A stretch of DNA of 64,000 bases from the NCBI RefSeq assembly GCF_014621695.1, contig NZ_CP061281.1, forward strand, positions 6,820,001 to 6,884,000. The letters are read 5' to 3'. The first letter of the stretch is position 1; every line of letters begins with the position of its first letter. Under the pieces are notes generated by a model. The model saw only the letters and a program-made list of their open reading frames with translations. It made no database searches and had not been told where the DNA came from. Origin of the DNA: Streptomyces xanthii (GTDB taxonomy: Bacteria > Actinomycetota > Actinomycetes > Streptomycetales > Streptomycetaceae). Positions 32,281 to 40,069 of this stretch are shown here, in pieces. A program made the position numbers and the translations under genes.

Positions 32281-33180
32281 ATGCAAGGCGACATCATGAC
32301 CAGGCCTCAGGGCAGCGCGGCGCGCGAACTGGGCCTGAAGCGAGGCGAGTTCGACCTCGCCGTACGACTCGGGCGGATCCGCACGGTGGCGGCTCCGGAC
32401 GGCGGGCGCCGCCGGGTGCCCAGCGCGGAGATCGAGCGGATCCGCGAGACCGAGGGCTTTCCCGACACCCTACGTGAGCAGGTGAGGGTCGTGGGCACGG
32501 CCCAGGCCGCCGAGTTGATGGACATCCCGCCGACCCGCTTCACACGGCTCGCCCGCGCCGGAATGCTCACACCGGCCAAGTTCTATGTGAATCGGTACCG
32601 GGCCGTGGTCTGGCTCTATCTCGCCCAGGAACTACGGGAGTTCGCGCGGTCCGAGATCAACGCGCCGCTGCTGACCGGCCGCACCCCCGACCGGCTGCGG
32701 GCCCGCCTGGCCGCCGGCGACGACCTGCGGCCGCGGACCTGGCGGGCCCGCCACGCGAGCTATCTGCTCGGCCGGAGCACGGACCCGTGGGAGCGGGCCG
32801 CCGCCATCGCGACGCTCCTGGACCCGACCCAGGTCGCCGAGCTCGTCGAGAGCCCCTACGAGCGCGCCCATCTGCACCGCCTGCGACCCGAGGAGACCTG
32901 GTACGGCGCGCCCGAATCGCCCACCGCCCAGGTCGTCGAGCGCATCCTGACCGCCGACCACCCCGACGAGATCAGCTGGCTGCGGGCCAACCTGATGCTG
33001 AGGATGGCCGAGGCGCGACGCCTGCGCCCGGCGCCCGTGCCGGCCTCCGCCCGCACGGCGCGTACGGAGCCCGCCACGGCGACCGTGCCCGTCCCGGTGA
33101 CCGCACCGGCCCCGATCGCGGCGCCCGAGGAGACGGCGACGCGGAGCCTCTGGTCCCGCCTGCTGGGCAGACGACCGTGA
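32281..33180 (+). CDS. DUF6397 family hypothetical protein
   Basis: 299 residues. The first 100 residues hold two helix-turn-helix-like units (ARELGLKRGEFDLAVRLGRI and AAELMDIPPTRFTRLARAGML), the middle is helical and Arg-rich (TWRARHASYLLGRSTDPWERAAAIATLLDP), and the end is an Ala/Pro/Thr linker closing with RSLWSRLLGRRP. It resembles a conserved Streptomyces family of unknown role; DNA binding is plausible from the N-terminal units. The ATG at 32281 follows GGGGGACAGGGCC; a second ATG five codons on is possible. Confidence 0.75.
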   Translation: MQGDIMTRPQGSAARELGLKRGEFDLAVRLGRIRTVAAPDGGRRRVPSAEIERIRETEGFPDTLREQVRVVGTAQAAELMDIPPTRFTRLARAGMLTPAKFYVNRYRAVVWLYLAQELREFARSEINAPLLTGRTPDRLRARLAAGDDLRPRTWRARHASYLLGRSTDPWERAAAIATLLDPTQVAELVESPYERAHLHRLRPEETWYGAPESPTAQVVERILTADHPDEISWLRANLMLRMAEARRLRPAPVPASARTARTEPATATVPVPVTAPAPIAAPEETATRSLWSRLLGRRP

Positions 33181-33205
33181 GCCCGGGGGCGGGGCGAGGT
33201 CCCGC

Positions 33206-33772
33206 TCAGGCCGGGTCGGCGGAGCCCTCGACGGCGTCCAGATCCCGTGCGTAGTACTCGATCGCGGCCCGGTACCCCATGACCCCCGGGTCGGCGCTGG
33301 TCTCGGCCAGCACCGTCAACAGCAGCCGCATCCCGTCGTGTGCACGGCCCACGTTGTAGAGGGCCATCGACAGGAACGTGCGCAGCGCCTGGTCGTCGGG
33401 GAACTCCTCCACGGCGGCGCTCAAGGTGGCCACGGCCTCAGGGAAGCGCCCGAGCGTGCGGTACGTGCTGCCGAGCCCGAGCAGAGCGCCTCGCCGGTCC
33501 TCCTCTGACAGGCCGGGGCGCGCTACCGCGGCGACGTAGTGCGGGACGGCCTCGGCCTCCAGGCCGAGGGTGTCGTGGACCCAGGCGGTCTGATAGGCGG
33601 CCCGGACGTCGTCGGGGAAGCGGTCCCGCAGCTCCATCAGCGCGGCGCGGGCCTCTTCGCGGCGGCCCTCCTCGCGCAGCCGCACGGCCCGCGCGAGCCG
33701 TGCGTCCAGGTCTGCACCGGATCCCGCGTCCGCACCGGAGTCCGGACCCGCGTCGGCGGTCCCGCCCGTCAC
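33206..33772 (-). CDS. Tetratricopeptide-repeat protein
   Basis: 188 residues. After an Asp/Gly/Ala-rich start there are about four TPR-like helix pairs: AVRLREEGRREEARAALMEL, AAYQTAWVHDTLGLEAEAVPHY, ALLGLGSTYRTLGRFPEAVATL and LRTFLSMALYNVGRAHDGM. TPRs mediate protein-protein contacts; the partner is not known. The GTG start at 33772 overlaps the thioesterase stop as GTGA, so the two are translationally coupled. Confidence 0.8.
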   Translation of the reverse strand: MTGGTADAGPDSGADAGSGADLDARLARAVRLREEGRREEARAALMELRDRFPDDVRAAYQTAWVHDTLGLEAEAVPHYVAAVARPGLSEEDRRGALLGLGSTYRTLGRFPEAVATLSAAVEEFPDDQALRTFLSMALYNVGRAHDGMRLLLTVLAETSADPGVMGYRAAIEYYARDLDAVEGSADPA

Positions 33773-34641
33773 GCGTCCAGCTTCCGGAACAGGCCCTCCT
33801 GCACCACCGACACCAGCAGACGCCCCTCGGTGTCGTAGATGCGGCCGCGGGCCAGACCGCGGCCACCCGTCGCGATCGGCGACTCCTGGTCGTACAGGAA
33901 CCACTCATCGGCACGGAAAGGGCGGTGGAACCACATGGCGTGGTCGAGCGAGGCCATGTCGAAGCCGCGCGGGCCCCACAGGGGCTCGACCGGCAGCCGG
34001 ACCGCGTCCAGCAGCGTCATGTCGCTCGCGTACGTCAGCGCGCAGGTGTGCACCAGCGGATCGTCACCGAGAGGACCGACGGCCCGCATCCACACGGCGC
34101 TGCGCGGCTCGGCCGACCGGACCTCCTCGGGGGTCCAGCGCAGCGGGTCCGCGTAGCGGATGTCGAACGGCTGGCGCCGGGCCATCCGCTCCAACGCCTC
34201 TGGCAGCGCCCCGAGGTGGTTCCTGACCTCGTCGGCGACCGTCGGCAGCGACTCGGGATCCGGCACCTCGCGGGCCGGCGGCAACTGATGCTCGAAGGCC
34301 CCTTCCTCGGGCCGGTGAAAGGAGGCGGTGAGATTGAAGATCGTGCGACCCTGCTGCACGGCCGTAACCCGGCGCGTGGTGAACGAGCGGCCGTCGCGGA
34401 CCCGTTCGACCTGGTACACGATCGGCACGCCCGGACGGCCCGGACGCAGGAAGTACGCGTGCAGCGAGTGCACGGGCCGGTCGCCCTCCGTGGTGCGGCC
34501 CGCCGCCACCAGCGCCTGCCCCGCGACCTGCCCGCCGAAGACCCGCTGGAGGGACTCGTTCGGGCTGCGCCCACGGAAGATGTCGACCTCGATCTGCTCC
34601 AGGTCGAGCAGGTCGACGAGCCGTTCCGCAGGATTCGTCAT
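33769..34641 (-). CDS. tesB: Acyl-CoA thioesterase II
   Basis: 290 residues, double hotdog fold. The N-terminal hotdog has RVFGGQVAGQALVAAGRT and VHSLHAYFLRPGRPGVPIVY; the second has the active-site region DHAMWFHRPFRADEWFLYDQESP with its conserved Asp/Trp/His. TesB hydrolyses medium- to long-chain acyl-CoA to free fatty acid and CoA. The ATG at 34641 begins MTNPAERLVDLLDLEQIEVDIFRG (in two parts), usual for the family. It lies 91 bases downstream of the Ski2-like helicase and upstream of the coupled TPR gene. Confidence 0.92.
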   Translation of the reverse strand: MTNPAERLVDLLDLEQIEVDIFRGRSPNESLQRVFGGQVAGQALVAAGRTTEGDRPVHSLHAYFLRPGRPGVPIVYQVERVRDGRSFTTRRVTAVQQGRTIFNLTASFHRPEEGAFEHQLPPAREVPDPESLPTVADEVRNHLGALPEALERMARRQPFDIRYADPLRWTPEEVRSAEPRSAVWMRAVGPLGDDPLVHTCALTYASDMTLLDAVRLPVEPLWGPRGFDMASLDHAMWFHRPFRADEWFLYDQESPIATGGRGLARGRIYDTEGRLLVSVVQEGLFRKLDA

Positions 34642-34732
34642 GCGTGGACCCTTCTCGTACGGGCGCCGGGCCGGAGCCGGCGGGTGGACCGGATGGCGGC
34701 GGCCGGGCGGGAGAGCCCGGCCGGTCGGACGG

Positions 34733-37246
34733 CTACAGCTGGCCCACGTCCGTGACACGGACGACGGCGCGGCCCTCCGCGTCGGACGCGGCGAGATCCA
34801 CCTCGGCGCTGATGCCCCAGTCGTGGTCCCCGTTCGGGTCCGCGAAGGTCTGGCGCACCTTCCACAGACCGTGCTCCGGATCCTCCTCGATCATCAGCAG
34901 CTTCGGGCCGCGCGCGTCTGGGCCGGTGCCCAGGTCCTCGTACTCGTCCCAGTACGCGTCCATGGCCTCGCCCCACGCGTCCGCGTCCCAGCCCGCGTCG
35001 CCGTCCAGGGCGCCGAGCTCGTCGACATTGTCCAGCGCCGCCAGTTCGACACGGCGGAACATCGCGTTGCGGACGAGGACGCGGAAGGCGCGCGCGTTCG
35101 CCGTGACCGGCTTGACCTGGTCGGCCTTCTCCTGAGCCTCCTCGGCGGTCATCACCTCCGGGTTGGCCAGCTGCTCCCACTCGTCGAGCAGGCTGGAGTC
35201 GACCTGGCGCACCATCTCGCCCAGCCAGGCGATCAGGTCCTCCAGATCCTCCGACTTCAGATCGTCCGGCACCGTGTGGTCGAGCGTCTTGTACGCGCTC
35301 GCCAGGTAGCGCAGCACGATGCCCTCGGTCCGCGCGAGCTCGTAGAAGGAGACGAACTCAGTGAAGGACAGCGCCCGTTCGTACATGTCCCGGATCACGG
35401 ACTTCGGCGACAGCGGGTGGTCTCCGACCCACGGGTGGCTCTGGCGGTACGTGTTGTACGCGTGGAAGAGCAGCTCCTCCATCGGCTTCGGGTACGTGAC
35501 GTCCTGGAGGCGCTCCATGCGCTCCTCGTACTCGACTCCGTCCGCCTTCATCAGCGCGACGGCCTCACCACGCGCCTTGTTCTGCTGGGCGTGCAGGATC
35601 TGCCGCGGATCGTCCAGCGTGGACTCGACGACGGACACCATGTCCAGGGCGTAGGACGGCGACTCCTTGTCGAGCAGGTCGAACGCGGCGAGCGCGAACG
35701 TCGACAGCGGCTGGTTCAGCGCGAAGTCCTGCTGCAGATCGACGGTCAGCCGCACGATCCTGCCCGACGCGTCCGGCTCGTCGAGCTTCTCCACGATGCC
35801 GCCGTCCAGCAGCGAGCGGTAGATCGCGATGGCCCGCCGGATGTGCCGCAGCTGCGCCTTGCGCGGCTCGTGGTTGTCCTCCAGAAGCTTGCGCATCGCC
35901 TCGAACGCGTTGCCCGGGCGGGCGATGACCGACAGCAGCATCGTGTGCGTGACACGGAAGCGCGAGGTGAGCGGCTCCGGCTCCGACGCGATGAGCTTCT
36001 CGAAGGTGCTCTCCGTCCACCCGACGAAGCCCTCCGGCGCCTTCTTGCGGACCACCTTGCGGCGCTTCTTCGGATCGTCGCCCGCCTTCGCGAGCGCCTT
36101 CTCGTTCTCGATGACGTGCTCGGGCGCCTGCGCCACCACGAAACCGGCGGTGTCGAAGCCGGCCCGGCCGGCCCGCCCCGCGATCTGGTGGAACTCACGG
36201 GCGCGCAGCGTGCGCACCCGGTTGCCGTCGTACTTGGTGAGAGCGGTGAAGAGCACCGTGCGGATCGGCACGTTGACCCCCACGCCCAGGGTGTCGGTGC
36301 CGCAGATGACCTTCAGCAGACCCGCCTGCGCCAGCTTCTCCACCAGACGCCGGTACTTGGGCAGCATGCCCGCGTGGTGCACACCGATCCCGTGCCGCAC
36401 GTAACGCGAGAGGTTCTGGCCGAACTTGGTGGTGAAGCGGAAGTTGCCGATCAGCTCGGCGATCTTGTCCTTCTCCTCGCGCGTGCACATGTTGATGCTC
36501 ATCAGCGCCTGCGCCCGCTCCACGGCCTGCGCCTGCGTGAAGTGCACGATGTAGACCGGAGCCTGCCGGGTGTCGAGGAGCTCCGTGAGCGTCTCCGTCA
36601 GTGGCGTCAGCCGGTACTCGTAGGAGAGCGGCACCGGACGGGTCGCCGAGCGGACCACCGACGTGGGCCGGCCCGTGCGCCGCGTCAGGTCCTTCTCGAA
36701 CATGGAGACGTCGCCGAGCGTCGCCGACATCAGGATGAACTGCGCCTGCGGCAGCTCGAGCAGCGGGATCTGCCAGGCCCAGCCGCGGTCGCCCTCCGCG
36801 TAGAAGTGAAACTCGTCCATGACGACCTGGCCGATGTCGGCCTGCGCCCCGTCACGCAGCGCAATGGACGCGAGGACCTCGGCGGTGCAGCAGATCACCG
36901 GCGCGTCCGCGTTCACGGACGCGTCGCCGGTCAGCATGCCGACGTTCTCCGTACCGAAGAGCTTGCACAGCTCGAAGAACTTCTCGGAGACGAGCGCCTT
37001 GATGGGCGCCGTGTAGAAGGTGACCTCGTCACGGGCGAGCGCGGCGAAGTGCGCACCGGCGGCGATCATGCTCTTGCCGGAACCGGTGGGCGTCGAGACG
37101 ATCACGTTCGCCCCCGACACCGCCTCGATCAGAGCCTCCTCCTGGTGGGGATAGAGGGTGAGACCACGCTCCTCGGCCCACGACTCGAAGGCGTCGTAGA
37201 GGGCGTCCGGGTCGGCGGTCTGCGGGAGCTGATCGATAAGGGTCAC
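34733..37246 (-). CDS. Ski2/Mtr4-like DEAD/DEAH-box RNA helicase
   Basis: 837 residues from a GTG start. Motif I is STPTGSGKS, motif II DEFHFY (DExH), motif III SATLGD, motif IV-V region GTDTLGVGVNVPIRTVLF and motif VI HQIAGRAGRAGFD, the Ski2-like order. The last third is a DUF3516-type C-terminal domain common in actinobacterial homologues. It probably unwinds structured RNA for decay or ribosome-related processing in the cytoplasm. An ATG eight bases upstream is out of frame, which supports the GTG. Confidence 0.9.
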   Translation of the reverse strand: MTLIDQLPQTADPDALYDAFESWAEERGLTLYPHQEEALIEAVSGANVIVSTPTGSGKSMIAAGAHFAALARDEVTFYTAPIKALVSEKFFELCKLFGTENVGMLTGDASVNADAPVICCTAEVLASIALRDGAQADIGQVVMDEFHFYAEGDRGWAWQIPLLELPQAQFILMSATLGDVSMFEKDLTRRTGRPTSVVRSATRPVPLSYEYRLTPLTETLTELLDTRQAPVYIVHFTQAQAVERAQALMSINMCTREEKDKIAELIGNFRFTTKFGQNLSRYVRHGIGVHHAGMLPKYRRLVEKLAQAGLLKVICGTDTLGVGVNVPIRTVLFTALTKYDGNRVRTLRAREFHQIAGRAGRAGFDTAGFVVAQAPEHVIENEKALAKAGDDPKKRRKVVRKKAPEGFVGWTESTFEKLIASEPEPLTSRFRVTHTMLLSVIARPGNAFEAMRKLLEDNHEPRKAQLRHIRRAIAIYRSLLDGGIVEKLDEPDASGRIVRLTVDLQQDFALNQPLSTFALAAFDLLDKESPSYALDMVSVVESTLDDPRQILHAQQNKARGEAVALMKADGVEYEERMERLQDVTYPKPMEELLFHAYNTYRQSHPWVGDHPLSPKSVIRDMYERALSFTEFVSFYELARTEGIVLRYLASAYKTLDHTVPDDLKSEDLEDLIAWLGEMVRQVDSSLLDEWEQLANPEVMTAEEAQEKADQVKPVTANARAFRVLVRNAMFRRVELAALDNVDELGALDGDAGWDADAWGEAMDAYWDEYEDLGTGPDARGPKLLMIEEDPEHGLWKVRQTFADPNGDHDWGISAEVDLAASDAEGRAVVRVTDVGQL

Positions 37247-37451
37247 GCCCCCATCTTGCCTGCCTTCCCACCCGATCAGGCAATCGGATGTCCGGCCGAA
37301 GATCACGAACGCTACGCTGAGGCGCCGACGGGGCACCGGTGCCCGCACGGGCCCGCAGGGGCGTCCACCGGGACGACAGGCCGTCGGGACAAGGGACTTG
37401 CCGGTGCCGCGCGAGCGGACGGCGCGACAGGAACAGGGGCGGAACACCACC

Positions 37452-38246
37452 ATGATGGGACCGGCACACTCGCTGTCAGGAGCGGCGGCCTGGCTGGGGG
37501 TGGGCGCGGCGACGGCCGCCGCCGGACACCCGATGCCGTGGCCCGTCCTCCTCGTCGGAGCGCTCATCTGCGCCGGCGCCGCCCTCGCCCCCGACCTGGA
37601 CCACAAGGCGGCCACCATCTCGCGGGCCTTCGGACCGATCTCCCGAGGACTGTGCGAGATCGTCGACAAGCTGTCCTACGCCGTCTACAAGGGCACCCGC
37701 ATGAAGGGCGACCCGCGCCGCTCCGGCGGGCACCGCACGCTCACCCACACCTGGGTCTGGGCGGTCCTGATCGGCGGCGGCACCTCGGTCGCCGCGATCA
37801 CCGGTGGCCGCTGGACCGTCCTCGCGATCCTCTTCATCCACATGGTGCTGGCCATCGAGGGCCTGCTCTGGCGGGCCGCCCGCGGCTCCAGCAGCGACGT
37901 CCTGGTGTGGCTGCTCGCCGGGACCAGCGCCTGGATCCTCGCCGGGATACTCGACCAGCCGGGCAACGGCTCGGACTGGCTGTTCACCGACCCCAGCCAG
38001 GAATACCTCTGGCTGGGACTGCCGATCGTGCTCGGCGCCCTGACGCACTGCATCGGCGACGCGCTGACCGTCTCCGGCTGCCCGGTGCTGTGGCCCATCC
38101 CCATCGGCCGCAAGCGCTGGTACCCGATCGGCCCGCCGAAGGCCATGCGCTTCCGGGCCGGCAGCTGGGTCGAGCTGAAGGTGCTCATGCCCGCGTTCAT
38201 GCTGCTCGGCGGCGTGGGCTGCGCGGCCGCGCTCAACGTGATCTGA
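37452..38246 (+). CDS. Membrane-bound metal-dependent hydrolase (YdjM-like)
   Basis: 264 residues, five or six membrane helices. Metal-ligand motifs of the YdjM/LexA-regulated family are in place: HSLSG near the start, PDLDH, HRTLTHT and ALTHCIGDALT. Between them a C-rich loop VSGCPVLWPIPIGRKRWYPIG is found. The enzymatic reaction of the family is unknown; in Escherichia coli ydjM belongs to the SOS regulon. No clear LexA box was noticed in the 205 bases upstream. It is divergent from the Ski2-like helicase and convergent with the ABC exporter genes. Confidence 0.82.
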   Translation: MMGPAHSLSGAAAWLGVGAATAAAGHPMPWPVLLVGALICAGAALAPDLDHKAATISRAFGPISRGLCEIVDKLSYAVYKGTRMKGDPRRSGGHRTLTHTWVWAVLIGGGTSVAAITGGRWTVLAILFIHMVLAIEGLLWRAARGSSSDVLVWLLAGTSAWILAGILDQPGNGSDWLFTDPSQEYLWLGLPIVLGALTHCIGDALTVSGCPVLWPIPIGRKRWYPIGPPKAMRFRAGSWVELKVLMPAFMLLGGVGCAAALNVI

Positions 38247-38275
38247 GCCCGGCCGCGCCACCCCCTCCGGCACGC

Positions 38276-40069
38276 TCACCCGTGCCAGGACCGCCACAGC
38301 GCCGCGTACGCCCCGTCGGCCGCGACCAGCTCGTCGTGGCTGCCGAGCTCCCGGATACGGCCCTCCTCGACCACGGCGATCACGTCCGCGTCGTGCGCGG
38401 TGTGCAGCCGGTGGGCGATCGCCACGACCGTGCGCCCGTCCAGGACGCGGCCCAGCGAGCGCTCCAGATCGCGGGCCGCCCGCGGGTCCAGGAGCGAGGT
38501 CGCCTCGTCCAGGACCAGCGTGTGCGGATCGGCGAGCACCAGGCGTGCCAGCGCGATCTGCTGGGCCTGCGCCGGAGTGAGCGCCGTGCCGCCCGAGCCG
38601 ACCTCCGTGTCGAGACCGCCGGCCAGGCCGCGGGCCCAGCCGTCCGCGTCGACCGCGCCGAGCGCCGCCCACAGCTCGGCGTCCTCGGCGCCCGTACGGG
38701 CCAGGCGGAGGTTGTCGCGCAGGGACCCCACGAAGACGTGGTGCTCCTGATTGACGAGCGCCACGTGCGAGCGGACTCGCTCGGCCTCCATCCGGGACAG
38801 CTCGGCGCCGCCCAGCGTGATCCGGCCCGTGCGCGGGGCGTAGATGCCCGCCAGCAGTCGGCCGAGCGTCGACTTGCCCGCACCGGACGGACCGACCAGG
38901 GCCAGCCGCGTGCCCGGCTCGACCTCCAGCGAGACCCGGCGCAGCACGTCGATGCCCTCGCGGTACCCGAAGTGCACCTCGTCCGCCCGCACGTGCCGGC
39001 CGTCCGGCCGCACCCCGGGATCGCCCGCGTCCGGCTCGATGTCCCGCACCCCGACCAGCCGCGCCAGCGAGACCTGGGCGACCTGCAGCTCGTCGTACCA
39101 GCGCAGGATCAGGCCCAGCGGTTCCACGAGCATCTGGGCGATCAGCGCGCCCGTGGTCAGCTGGCCCACGTCGATCCAGCCCTGGAGGACGAAGACACCG
39201 CCGATCAGCAGGACGGACAGCAGCACGAGCGTGTGCACGGTGTTGATCACGGGGAAGAGCACCGAGCGCAGGTACAGCGTGTAGCGCTCCCACGCCGTCC
39301 ACTGCCGGATCCGCAGATCGGACTGCTCGACACGGCGCGCGCCCAGGCGGTGCGCCTCGACGGTGCGGCCCGCGTCCACGGTCTCCGCGAGGGCGGCGGC
39401 GACCGCCGCGTACCCGGCGGCCTCCGAGCGGTACGCCGACGGCGCCCGCTTGAAGTACCAGCGGCAGCCGATCACCAGGAGCGGCACCGCGACCAGGATC
39501 GCGGGCGCCAGCGGTGGCGCGGTCACGGTGAGACCGCCGATCAGCAGCACCACCCACACGACACCGATCGACAGCTGCGGCACGGCCTCCCGCATCGCGT
39601 TCGCCAGCCGGTCGATGTCCGTCGTGATCCGGGACAGCAGGTCACCCGTGCCGGCCCGCTCCAGGACCCCCGGCGGCAGTCCGACCGACCGCACGAGGAA
39701 GTCCTCGCGCAGGTCGGCCAGCATCCGCTCGCCGAGCATCGCCCCGCGCAGCCGCACCTGCCGGACGAACACCGCCTGGATCACCAGGGCGATCACGAAC
39801 AGGCCGACGGTCCGCTCCAGGTGCAGCTCGCGCAGCGCGGCGCCCGAGCCCTCGGAGACGTCCTGGATCACGCCGCCCAGCAGATAGGGGCCGACCATGG
39901 ACGCGACGACCGCGACCGCGTTCACCCCGATCAGGAGCAGGAACGCGCGCCGGTGGCGGCGGTACAGCTCGACCACGTAGGCGCGCACCGTCGACGGGGC
40001 GCCGATCGGCAGGGTGGTCGCCGTGGTGGGGGCCGCCGGGTCGTAGGCCGGGCGGGCTACGCCGATCAT
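38276..40069 (-). CDS. ABC exporter half-transporter, degenerate signature motif
   Basis: 597 residues: six-helix transmembrane domain (about residues 40-340), then the ATPase domain. Walker A is intact (GPSGAGKST), Walker B LVLDEATS has its catalytic Glu, and the switch His is present (AIAHRLH). The signature LSGGQ is replaced by LTPAQAQQ. In a heterodimer with the gene upstream this leaves one proper ATP site: this Walker A with the partner's intact LSGGQ. The start overlaps the partner's stop (ATGA at 40066-40069), so 1:1 synthesis is likely. The substrate is unknown (lipid, peptide or drug). Confidence 0.9.
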   Translation of the reverse strand: MIGVARPAYDPAAPTTATTLPIGAPSTVRAYVVELYRRHRRAFLLLIGVNAVAVVASMVGPYLLGGVIQDVSEGSGAALRELHLERTVGLFVIALVIQAVFVRQVRLRGAMLGERMLADLREDFLVRSVGLPPGVLERAGTGDLLSRITTDIDRLANAMREAVPQLSIGVVWVVLLIGGLTVTAPPLAPAILVAVPLLVIGCRWYFKRAPSAYRSEAAGYAAVAAALAETVDAGRTVEAHRLGARRVEQSDLRIRQWTAWERYTLYLRSVLFPVINTVHTLVLLSVLLIGGVFVLQGWIDVGQLTTGALIAQMLVEPLGLILRWYDELQVAQVSLARLVGVRDIEPDAGDPGVRPDGRHVRADEVHFGYREGIDVLRRVSLEVEPGTRLALVGPSGAGKSTLGRLLAGIYAPRTGRITLGGAELSRMEAERVRSHVALVNQEHHVFVGSLRDNLRLARTGAEDAELWAALGAVDADGWARGLAGGLDTEVGSGGTALTPAQAQQIALARLVLADPHTLVLDEATSLLDPRAARDLERSLGRVLDGRTVVAIAHRLHTAHDADVIAVVEEGRIRELGSHDELVAADGAYAALWRSWHG